DNA of 64,000 nucleotides from Ligula intestinalis (Eukaryota; Platyhelminthes; Cestoda; Diphyllobothriidea; Diphyllobothriidae), in NCBI GenBank assembly GCA_036362985.1, contig JAYGXS010000004.1:25252125-25316124 (forward strand), read 5' to 3'. The position numbers and the translations under genes were made by a program. The notes beneath the pieces were generated by a model, which saw only the letters and a program-made list of their open reading frames with translations, made no database searches and was not told where the DNA came from. Positions 11,578 to 20,397 of this stretch are shown one piece after another; position 1 is the stretch's first letter; each line of letters starts with the position of its first letter.

Positions 11578-11919
11578 ATGGGAGACAAAAATAAACGTGT
11601 AGATCAGCTTGTAAAAGCTGCGGCGCGAGAGGGACTCGAACCCAAAACCTATAGTTCGTCGGTATCAGTCGTTACCACCACACCATCAGCGTCGACTGTA
11701 GACTCTAATTTAATTTGGTTTAGAACCCATAGTCGTAATTTCGAGGGCAGAAGTCGCAAGATTGATGCGACGAAATCACCCCCTCCCCCTAAAAGGGCTA
11801 AAAGTCTCTCGAGTTCAGTAGACCCAATTTACGAACACCAAGTTGAGCGTCTAATCAACTCCTCCACGAAGACACGGGATGACAGTAATCAAAATCGGTT
11901 ATTAACAGTCAAAAAGTAA
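11578..11919 (+). CDS. ORF1-like N-terminal leader, 113 residues
   Basis: It starts MGDKNKRVDQLVKAAARE. It contains SPPPPKRAKSLSS, which resembles SPPAKRIKSRKS at the start of the next frame (12206), so the region may be a duplicated ORF1 N terminus. About 24 codons in the middle overlap an antisense tRNA-like module (11620-11692). No known domain. A stop at 11917-11919 and the tRNA-like repeat at 12073-12150 separate it from the main ORF1. It may be a broken 5' part of ORF1 rather than an independent gene. Confidence 0.35.
   Translation: MGDKNKRVDQLVKAAAREGLEPKTYSSSVSVVTTTPSASTVDSNLIWFRTHSRNFEGRSRKIDATKSPPPPKRAKSLSSSVDPIYEHQVERLINSSTKTRDDSNQNRLLTVKK
11620..11692 (-). repeat. tRNA-like module, antisense, inside ORF1-like frame
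   Basis: The minus strand carries a B-box-like GGTTCGAGTCC (within 11633-11645) and an A-box-like TGGTGTGGTGG near the expected distance upstream. The T-stem is only three strong pairs and the acceptor stem does not close, so it is not a functional tRNA. It reads as a tRNA-derived SINE head or a pseudo-tRNA. The plus strand stays open through it. Confidence 0.4.
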
Positions 11920-12072
11920 TCCACTTTATTATTTGATTCATTAACGGTATGTTGTGAAAAAATTGTGACAGAAAAAATTGAAACTATGTGCCATACAGCT
12001 TTGGAAGACGGGAAGGAATGTTCGCCAAAGCCTGCATTCGAAATCCCGACATCATCGCAACAAGAAAAAAAA

Positions 12073-12150
12073 GTCACGCCACCGCCCGGATTCGAAACCC
12101 GGACCCCTGCGTAAAAGTGGAGCGCCTAACTCTCTTCGCCATCACGGGAT
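12073..12150 (-). repeat. tRNA-like module, antisense, between ORF1 parts
   Basis: The minus strand shows an A box TGGCGAAGAGAGTTAGGCG, resembling Ser/Leu tRNAs, and a B box GGGTTTCGAATCC with a good T-stem (CCGGG against TCCGG). The acceptor stem is poor. It is the second tRNA-like block within 450 bases in the same orientation, different in sequence from the one at 11620-11692. A pseudo-tRNA or SINE head is more likely than a working gene. Confidence 0.45.
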
Positions 12151-12205
12151 GTTGCGATAGTATCGAATTCAGTTACTAACTACAGAAACTCGATCTAGAA
12201 GTTCT

Positions 12206-13210
12206 TTGAAATCTCCTCCTGCCAAGCGAATTAAAAGTCGTAAAAGTTTAAGGGATGAAACTCATGAAGATGAAGCCTCCGTATCATATTTTACCCTTTT
12301 GAACAAATTTACAAACCTTGAGAAGGTGGTTAATAGTCTTAGAGAAGAGATGGAGGAGCTGAAATATTTTTCTCGATTTCTCCGTCGTGAGGAGAAACCG
12401 ATGATGCATGAACTTGAGCGAGGAAACCTAACGTACGGAGAAACAAAATCCCTCGCCGAAGTGTCTAAGCACAAAAATGATCCGGCAGCCAGGGTGCTTG
12501 ACGGAGTTGGTAGTCTGCCATGGACAGGGGAAACGGTCAACCCACCGGCTTCCAAGAGAACGAAGAAGCGCTCTCGGGCTCCCAAAAAAGGCCAACCAAG
12601 CCCAAGTACTAATGTAAGTTGGCTGAGCTTGAGCACGAGCCAAACAAAAAAGGCAACTTCGCAGGCCAAAACGAACAGGAGCGCTGAACCTCGAAGCGAA
12701 TCTGTCCTAACAAACCCTAGAGGAGCAGAAGGGGACGACAGTCGGAAGGTGAGTACCACTCGTATAAACTGCATAGTCATAACAGGCATGACAGAAGGTA
12801 CTTCCGATACCCCGAAATCAAGATACGAACAGGACAGGAAGTTATTTAAAGAATATCTGAAATTCCTCCTAAAGGGTGAGGAGAAAGTCGAAGTTCTAAA
12901 GGCATTCCGAATAAGCCGTATAACAGAATCAAAAGATGAACAACGCCAACCAAGACCATTGAAGGTTGTTCTGAAGAGTGAGGCTGAGGTCCAGCTATTG
13001 TTAAGCAGGAAACCAATACTTAGATACTCACAATCGACGTTTTTTTCAGCGGGATTTTTCCCCCGCGGAGAGGGAAAATGGAGATTGCTAAAAGTAGAAC
13101 TCCACAGGAGATGCGAACTCGGCGAGAGCAATCTTCGAATTCTGAACGGGAAGATCGTCCATGTCCCGAGGTCACTCCTCTGGAGAAAGCTGATTACACT
13201 AACAACCTAG
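12206..13210 (+). CDS. Family-1 LINE ORF1 protein, 334 residues
   Basis: A full-length open frame. Residues about 28-57 form a likely coiled coil (FTNLEKVVNSLREEMEELKY) that would support multimers. A basic, Ser-rich middle (KRTKKRSRAPKKG, about 114-126) could bind nucleic acid. The C-terminal third has INCIVITGMTEG, LRILNGKI and PLKVVLKSEAEVQLLLS, the fold-like pattern that LINE C ORF1 also shows (NVIIQGLAES and RPLKVVMASSQEAKLILS). By family knowledge ORF1p coats LINE RNA. It stops at TAG 13208 and the ORF2 ATG follows at 13216. The intact frame inside an otherwise deleted element is notable. Confidence 0.65.
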   Translation: MKSPPAKRIKSRKSLRDETHEDEASVSYFTLLNKFTNLEKVVNSLREEMEELKYFSRFLRREEKPMMHELERGNLTYGETKSLAEVSKHKNDPAARVLDGVGSLPWTGETVNPPASKRTKKRSRAPKKGQPSPSTNVSWLSLSTSQTKKATSQAKTNRSAEPRSESVLTNPRGAEGDDSRKVSTTRINCIVITGMTEGTSDTPKSRYEQDRKLFKEYLKFLLKGEEKVEVLKAFRISRITESKDEQRQPRPLKVVLKSEAEVQLLLSRKPILRYSQSTFFSAGFFPRGEGKWRLLKVELHRRCELGESNLRILNGKIVHVPRSLLWRKLITLTT

Positions 13211-13215
13211 TCGGA

Positions 13216-14174
13216 ATGGACGACAGTCCTTCTCCATCAGCACCGACAGCTCCCTTAGGTCCCCTCCTTTTCATTCTTTACATAAATGAAATTTCAACAG
13301 TGCTAAATAATTCGGAAAATTTCATTTATGCTGATGACCTTAAGTGTATTTACTCATTTTCTAAGGACACGGCCAGTACTTGTGTTGAGAAAGTTAACGC
13401 AGACTTGCGTACTCTCTCAAGTTAGAGCGCAACATGGCAGATGGAGTTTTCTCCATCAAAATGTAGTTTCTTGAGTTTTGGTCCCACAAGGCTTCCTGGA
13501 CCCATTATCTTCCAAAATAGTCCACTCTTAGAAAGATCTACGATAAAGGATTTGGGTTTTACTTACACGAATAAGCTTGCATTATCACCTCATGCAGATC
13601 GAATTTCTGCCAAGGCCGCACAGATATGAAGTTAAAACTATACCGCATGTTTGTTCTTCCTATACTAGAATACTGCTGCCCGCTTTTTGGCCTCATGACC
13701 CAGCATGACCGTAGTAAGATTGAAAAGGTTCAGCGAGTTTTCACTCGTAAAATATTTTCTGTTTCTGGGTCTGGTATGTGTTATACAGATAGATGTCAAT
13801 TAGCAAACATTAAATTTCTTTGGATAAGAAGACTCGAAGCTGGTCTATGCTTTCTGTTTCGCGTTAACAATAGTCCTAATCTCCCACAAATTAACGCTCT
13901 CCTTCCAGTTGACCGACCTTACGCCACTCGTAACTCTTCCATGATAATTTTACCACCCCGTAGCTCCACATCTAACCGTTCTCGCTTTTTTACCTCCAAA
14001 TATGCTTTTATTTGGAACAACCTTCCTCTCGATATTAGACTGTCTTCTACACTGTCGATTTTTACAGGCAAATTATATAAGCATTTAAATTTAGAGGAAA
14101 TAAAGTCGTTAGTGTCTGTTTCCTTTCCAAACACGCAAGTTGTAGATTTTGAAAAGGGTCCTCCTGGCATTTGA
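13216..14174 (+). pseudogene. Family-1 ORF2 remnant: start codon fused to RT end
   Basis: ATG 13216 starts MDDSPSPSAPTA, which resembles the ORF2 start MNNDSHSPVTR of the copy at 8418. It then runs in frame into PLGPLLFILYINE (end of RT motif B) and IYADDLKCIY (motif C). A stop at 13423-13425 and another break at 13627 split the rest; 13626-14174 encodes the C-terminal domain ending GPPGI. Motif A and the endonuclease are absent, so no enzyme could be made. The junction lies near 13250. Confidence 0.7.
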
Positions 14175-14284
14175 AGCTCTTCCCAGGATACTAAAATGGT
14201 TTCTAAATATGTTAGCATTTCCCTCTGCAGAGTCAAGCATCACTTCCAAGGGCTGCGAATTCTTCTCCGTTTTTGCAACCTTCG

Positions 14285-14384
14285 NNNNNNNNNNNNNNNN
14301 NNNNNNNNNNNNNNNNNNNNNNNNNNNNNNNNNNNNNNNNNNNNNNNNNNNNNNNNNNNNNNNNNNNNNNNNNNNNNNNNNNNN
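14285..14384. other. Scaffold gap, 100 N
   Basis: Exactly 100 N, the usual placeholder for a gap of unknown size. The sequence left of the gap (about 14066-14284) and right of it (14385-14603) are two near-identical copies of the same LINE 3' end, so the gap may stand for an overlap or a collapsed repeat rather than missing DNA. Confidence 0.95.
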
Positions 14385-15000
14385 AAAGGCAAATTATATA
14401 AGCATTTAAATTTAGAGGAAATAAAGTCGTTAGTGTCTGTTTCCTTTCCAAACACGCAAGTTGTAGATTTTGAAAAGGGTCCTCCTGGCATTTGAAGCTC
14501 TTCCCAGGATATTAAAATGGCTTCCAAATATGTTAGCATTTCCCTCTGCAGAGTCAAGTATCACTTCCAAGGGCTGCAAATTCTTCTCCGTTTTTGCAAC
14601 CTTCACTGTGGTCTTCGAGATTGGCTCTGGTATCTGGTGGGTCGCAACTCGATGATGTTGCCTTGACTTCTACTACCTTCTCCTGCCTTCCGGATGACCC
14701 CTTCTTAACTCAACGATATATTATTTTTTCCCATGACCATAAACGTCCCGAACCTTCAACATCAGGTCCCAAACTAACCACATCAAACCATTTTACCTTT
14801 AAAGGCAGTTTTTTCTCCTAAAGTTTTTTTGAACTCGGTGGCCCGCTGAACTCATCCACCGATCTAGGAGTTTTTTTTACTGCCGATGACAATTATTTTA
14901 TAAGAGTTCACTGCTTATCATAATTTTTTTATTTTCACGATAGCACTAAGTTTGTAACGACAGGGCCCCTTTGGCCTTAAATATACAAATTATTATTCTT
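14385..15000 (+). mobile_element. Family-1 LINE 3' end, post-gap copy
   Basis: It begins mid-ORF with KGKLYKHLNLEE, ends the ORF at 14495 (GPPGI and stop) and continues through the 3' UTR to GGCCTTAAATATAC and an ATT run near 14980-15000. It differs from the pre-gap copy at a handful of positions in about 220 bases, so it is a separate copy or allele. Confidence 0.75.
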
Positions 15001-15078
15001 CCTAAAAACATCTGTTCTTATACAATAAACCTTCATACACTATACCTACCTTGGATTATTACTTTTTGATCATTTGCA

Positions 15079-15285
15079 ATGACTAATGACGATTGTAGTG
15101 TGATCGAGGACGTACAGAAGCCGGTGGCTAAAGCTGAAGAAGTCAATATAACTGTTATACCGGAGGAGACCATCCCGACGGAGGAACCTACGTGCTCGGG
15201 CGCTACAATAGAATACTGCACCGAATTTCACCCTGGATTGATGCTTTTCAGCAGTCCAATTGGAAGAGGTTACTTTTCGAACTGA
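15079..15285 (+). CDS. Unrecognised acidic ORF, 68 residues
   Basis: A frame MTNDDCSVIEDVQKPVAKAE... with an acidic, Val/Glu/Thr-rich middle (VNITVIPEETIPTEEP). It lies between two family-1 LINE tails and has no recognised domain. It may be chance, a piece of a LINE ORF1 leader, or an isolated exon. 15286-15594 around it holds nothing else recognisable. Confidence 0.15.
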   Translation: MTNDDCSVIEDVQKPVAKAEEVNITVIPEETIPTEEPTCSGATIEYCTEFHPGLMLFSSPIGRGYFSN

Positions 15286-15594
15286 CCGCGGATGAATATA
15301 CTTCTGCAGAAGGATCAATCAAAAATCCATAAATGATAGACTGTTTCCAGACCTCAAATATGCTTACTTTGAAACCTCTAACACACACATGCATGGATAT
15401 TATTTTCCCATTTTTATATTATTTTTCCTTTGTAGACAGGTTTCTTTCACTTAGAACAAACTCCCTATCTTGCACACTATTGACTAAGCATCAAACAAAA
15501 ACAGAGCCATTATCTGAATGCAAAAGAAGGGGTGTGTTTTAGGTTTTTTTCCTGTTTTCCAAGGGCTATGATGGTGCCTTAGATGTGCCTTACC

Positions 15595-16480
15595 AATAAA
15601 CCTTATTATCTGGAATACTCTTCCACTTGAAATTAGGTTTTTGTCTACATTACCGAATTTAAAAGGCAAAGTACGCAACCATTTAAAATTGGAAGAAATA
15701 AAGTCCTTTCTAGCTACTACCTAGCTTCCTGGACTCTGAGAAGGGCCCCGCTAGTATTTGAGGCTCTTTCGAAGATATTAACGTGGTTTCTAAATATGCT
15801 TACATTTTCCTTTGCAAAGTAAAGCATCATTTCTAAATGATGCCAACTCTTCTCCGTTTTGCAGCACTGACGATAGTCCTCGGAGCCTCTGTTGATGATC
15901 GTCGCAGTTTCTTGTGTTTTAGCCAAATTATCGGTGGACTCTGCAGTCTGCTTGGTCACATCTCCGGCATCTCCGTGATGATCTCTTGACTTCGACTGTC
16001 CCCTCCACATTTCGTCTCCATTGTCCCTGGTGAACTTCTCTTGCCTCACCCCCATAATTCTATATGATTGTTTCCCACAAAAAGGAGCTTCCCGAACCCC
16101 CAACATCACGATCCCATCTCACTGCATCATATCATACCCTTTTAATGTAATAAACACTCAGTAGTTTTTCCCCTATGTATTTTTTGAAATCAGTGGCTCA
16201 CTGAACTCTGATATCAATTCGTTTATAATATTTGTTTTCATTGCCCCTTTCCAAGTTCACCATACTTACCTAATATTATTGGTTTTCATTTTCAATGATG
16301 GTCCATTGTAAACCTGATCCGACTTTATATGTAAAACATGCTACTAATTCCTGTGGTTATACAGTTGATTAAGTGCAGCAGTCATTACCAGCTGTGAACT
16401 TTTTTTACCACAGCACTTAGTTAATAATGAAATGGCCCCTTAGACTTTAAATATCTAATATACCATTTATTATTATTATT
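15595..16480 (+). mobile_element. Diverged family-1-related LINE 3' end
   Basis: From TTATCTGGAATACTCTTCC onward it parallels 14020-15000: the end of ORF2 (WNTLPLEIR-like, then HLKLEEIKS), a stop, a 3' UTR and a terminal GGCCCCTTAGACTTTAAATAT followed by an ATT microsatellite near 16460-16480. It is much more diverged than the copies around the gap, so it is an older insertion or a sister family. The copy is 5' truncated. Confidence 0.65.
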
Positions 16481-17264
16481 ACGGAACCTCTGCGCAAACA
16501 TAACGGGCGAATTACTGTGCAAGTACGCCTGATTCAGTGCAAACTGCTCGTCGACTTTTGGATGGCACTTAGTTGTGGCTTTGGAGGTCCTATGGTTCTT
16601 GAGATTGATCCAGATGTGCTGTGAATTGTTTAACCTTGGGCTGAGTATCTTATTTCCAACTCGATTTTTCTTATAGATGATTGTACGGCATTGTAAGGCA
16701 CTGCCTTTTGCACCGATAAGATCGCGCTTCTATGCATTCCCAATGTCATTCATGTATTTCTTTGCTTTCTGTTCATATTTATTTTCTTTTAATCATCGTC
16801 CCGCACACTAGAAAAACGGTAATTGGCTTTTTCTACAATCCTCCTTGTTATTTTTTTATTGGAAGCCAGCTCTGTGAAATTTTGGAAAAAAGTTGCAGTG
16901 ACTCAATTTGATGTCAAAATAATTATTTGCGATTCTACCTTGCCAGTCGTTGATTGGCTTGCAAACACTAAGCCAAAAATTCAGAAATCTTTCAATAATC
17001 TCAAACCTGCCATACCTTGTTAGCTCAGCTACTGGAAGAAAGCATATCAGATCTATGTTTACGAATGAAGTCCAGTCTCACTCTATTAATTTCCATCGTG
17101 ACCTCTTCACAAGTCTATGTATATTTGAGGGGTTAAAGGCCAGTAATGCTCTAGCGGACCTTATTTTTTGAAGGTCAACTTTATAATTTTTACAGTCAAT
17201 GTTAATTTGTAAAAAGATGTGATAACATGACACACATTTAAGTGAGTTCTCACGGAACAGTGCG
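16481..17264. other. No gene recognised
   Basis: Short frames only (for example 16823-17023, plus). There is some echo of LINE endonuclease text near 16820-16990 (FKVAVTQFDVKIIICD, VVDWLANT), resembling a decayed VKIIAGDFN...IDWL stretch. It may be an eroded LINE fragment. Confidence 0.3.
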
Positions 17265-17400
17265 AAACAGTATTAATAAATTGAATATTTAAGACCCAAG
17301 GGGCCCTTTCATTATAAACTTAGTGCAATCATGAAAATAAAAATAAATGGTAGTCACAGCTGCACGAAAGCAGCTGTATGACAACAGGAGTTAGTATTAT
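17265..17400 (-). mobile_element. Short family-1-like LINE 3' terminus
   Basis: The reverse complement shows CACTAAGTTTATAATGAAAG, then GGGCCCCTTGGGTCTTAAAT, the terminal pattern of the family-1 3' UTR. Only about 130 bases remain; it is a severely truncated insertion. Confidence 0.5.
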
Positions 17401-19793
17401 GTCACGCATGGTAAGATAGTAAGTAATATCTGATTAACATCGAACTCTCTTATAAATTAACAACGAACTCTCTTATAATGTATGAAAACAGACGTGATAG
17501 AGTACGTGGGCGTTTGAAACTTCCCTAAAATGGCCCGTTCCGGGTGGTCTCACGAGGGATTCAAACCTCCCAAATCCAGTGCTGCATTCGGGAGGAGTCC
17601 ATGGGCGTGCACTGCCTCGAATCTACTCCCCCTTCCTATTCGCCAGACAAGCTCACGGGTCTAATGCCCCCTGCTTCCTATCCTCAACCCGCTATCCAAC
17701 GGTTCCAATCATTTCCTTTTCCCTCCTGTCTGCAATCGAAACCTGTAAATACATCAAAATCCGACATTTCGGTCACTTATATTTAGCGAAGGCGGGAATG
17801 GTGAATAAGAAGGAGAAAAAAATCACAGAACATGCGATGGTAAAGCAATGAGAGCAGATTAGAATAAAATAGAACACGAGAATCCACGATTTTATGAGGT
17901 ACAAAGGCTGAGATGATAAAACTTAGGTTAGATAATTCCTGTTGACGGACACAATGAAAGTAAATATACACTATGGATGGAAATGAAATTGAAAAATGTC
18001 TGACGAATAAATATAGCCGTTGGTATTTTTGGATAATTGAGAATAGTCGCAGTTAATAATGACGGCCGGTGAAATGATTCAAATTCAGCACGAGAATAGC
18101 TGACACTAGTGCAACGGATGTTTACGGTGTACATTCCTTTTAATGATGCCCGAGGTCAACGCACACGCTGCAGTCCGATGGTAAAACATTAACACTTTCT
18201 TATAGTGAAATTTAGTGAAACAATCATTGATTACTAATTGGAGACTAAACAATAAATAATCGAACGGAGGCTGGCGACGTCAATTATAGAGATTATAAGT
18301 GGCTGCGGTATAGGAGGACTAAATATTTTTTTTCGTCAGGATTTTGGCGGCTGATAGAATATCATTGTGGGTTTCAAGGTTGATTTTGGAAAAAGAAAAA
18401 AAAAGGTTATTGGGGATTTCGCCTTTATAGGAACGCCAGGAGGGGAGATTCTGGAGTAGTATCGTGATGCCCTACTCATTTCCGTCTTGAAGTTTATACC
18501 TCATGACTTATAATTTACCCTATCAAAGGCACTTGTACTGAATTGGAATGTACGGCAGGAAAGTGAAAATTATGCTCAGATAATCTTGATGCCCCAAAGA
18601 ATTTGAACATCGATTGTTTATTTTTGCGGTTATACTAATCTCGTAGACAGATTCCCGCGTATGTTGAAGTTCGCCAAAAAATGTAAGTAGCGGGTGCGCA
18701 CCGCGTTACATGTCATTTTTCAAATCTGCTTACTTACTGGTTAAGGTAGCTTCACATATAGTTTTTTCCCCAGAGTTATAAGACTTGCATCTGTCTTCTG
18801 TAACATCAACATGCTTCGCAAATTTTTCTGCAGCCGTCCTGCCAAGAAACTTACGGCAAAGGATATTTCCTACGGTAAAGGATCTTTCGTTGTGTTTTTA
18901 AAAATTTGGCAAGCTCGGGCGACATTCAATAAATAATTTTATGAACGGTTTATTATTCTTCCTCCGGAGCTGTGAGGCCTACCATAACATCCAAGGTCCG
19001 AAAATACAGTTTTCCCTAAAATATCGCAAATTCACCCAGTTTTAAAATTAGGTCGTTAACCGTAAGCGATGAATCTCGTTATATCCCGATAACCAATTAC
19101 TAGCGCCGTGACTTAAGGAGCAGACGCAGAGTGTTTTCAGTACACAGTAAGCTGATCGATTTGGTCCCGTATACGGAATTGATGATACTTACGGTTTTAT
19201 GTGTGGGCATGCCAACGGTAACGTGGCAGATTATATAGGGTTTAACACAGGAAATTACTTGATTTGCGCCAAATATATTTTCTGATGCTTACAATTAACA
19301 CCCTCAGTTTCACCATAACTGGTAGTTCTTCCTGTTTAACAAAGAACACCGATCCTGGGGGTGCACTGACAGTCCATCCGTGGTTCGGATTTACTTTAAA
19401 AGAACTGACACGACATCGGCTTCGTATCCTTCGTTTTCTCAAAATGGATGGGTGCAGCTGCCGGCCTTAGACATGACATGTTCTATGTCCACACACTTAT
19501 TAAACAAATAGTAACACTCGGATATCCACATTTTCAGCGGTTACTATAAAGCACATTAAGAGGAGTAGCGCAACTTCAGCCTACAAATAAATTGTTTAGA
19601 TAGCAGTATTGAATACCGCAAGTTGGAATATAATAATATTAGTAATCGAAGTTCGTAATTTACAGTGTCGGATCGTAAGCAGCCATTCAGCACCTCTTGA
19701 ATCATTCACCACGCGTTGCTCAACCCATTGTACTGTTTGATCCCGAAGCCTGCGTATTCCGAACCTCTATTTTTTGTTCCGATTTCTTCCTAG
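17401..19793. other. Upstream DNA of the phosphatase gene, nothing recognised
   Basis: A/T-rich, short chance frames only. It may contain the promoter and any 5' non-coding exon of the phosphatase gene, but no core promoter element can be assigned by eye. Confidence 0.4.
19767..19793 (+). promoter_or_regulatory. Strong 3' splice site 20 nt before the phosphatase ATG
   Basis: A pyrimidine-rich tract ends in TTTCTTCCTAG at 19793 and ATG follows at 19814. It implies that an upstream leader is spliced on, either a cis 5' UTR exon or a trans-spliced leader; flatworms are known to use spliced-leader trans-splicing. It argues against starting the protein at the upstream Met near 19697, whose codons would lie in the intron. 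Confidence 0.6.
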
Positions 19794-19813
19794 AAATTGT
19801 CGCCACCTCTCTT

Positions 19814-20397
19814 ATGGGCGCCTTTTTGGACAAGCCGGAGACCAAGAAATTCACGGCATCCGGCAAGGGAAATGGAATTTCCTACGGTATGAGTAGCATG
19901 CAAGGGTGGCGTGTAGAGATGGAGGACGCACATGTCGCTGTTTTAGAACTTCCCGGCGCCCTTTCGACATGGTCCTTCTTTGGCGTGTTTGATGGACACG
20001 CTGGTGCGCAGGTTTCCAGCCACTGTGCATCAAATCTGCTCAAACATATTCTCGACACGCCGGTCTTTAAGGATATGGTCGCCTCATCTGCGAAGCAACA
20101 CTCCATTGACGAAATAAAAGCAGCTATAGTTGAAGGTTTTTTGGCGTTTGATGCATCCCTACTGCACGACAACCCCTCTGAAAAGTCAGGCTCGACTGCA
20201 GTAGTTGCCTTTATAACACCCAAACATATATACTTTGCCAACTGCGGAGATTCTAGGGGCATTCTTCTCCGAAATTCTTCGCCCTCTTTTGCTACTGAAG
20301 ACCACAAGCCCTCATCTCCAGGCGAGCGACGGCGAATTAACAACGCTGGAGGCCACGTCATCCTCTCCCGCGTCAACGGATCACTGGCTGTATCTAG
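19814..20397 (+). CDS. PPM1A/B: Phosphatase exon 1 (first coding exon)
   Basis: Encodes residues 1-194 plus two bases of Arg195: [39 protein letters not shown] and NGSLAVS. It ends AG before GTACGT (phase 2). The start Met is chosen because MGAFLDKP is the conserved PPM1A/B start and a splice acceptor lies at 19793. Confidence 0.93.

Larger units (their letters stand above)
11578..14284 (+). mobile_element. Internally deleted family-1 LINE (ORF1 plus ORF2 ends)
   Basis: The order is an ORF1-like leader (11578-11919), a full ORF1 (12206-13210), then an ORF2 start at 13216 that after about 12 codons runs straight into RT motif B/C sequence (PLGPLLFILYINE), followed by the RT C-terminal part (to 14174) and the family 3' UTR. 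The endonuclease, the linker and the N-terminal half of RT, roughly 2 kb in family 1, are missing. The 3' end runs into the N gap at 14285. Such a copy could move only by using proteins of an intact relative. Confidence 0.65.

Noticed and set aside
12262..13131. Long minus-strand open frame (289 codons)
   Set aside because: It is the antisense shadow of LINE ORF1 at 12206-13210; its Ser/Leu/Arg-rich text has no domain.
14149..14557. Frames spanning the N gap
   Set aside because: They are translated through unknown bases; no protein can be supported across the gap.
17540..17620. B-box-like GAGGGATTCAAACCTCCCA on the minus strand
   Set aside because: No matching A box at the right distance and no acceptor stem.
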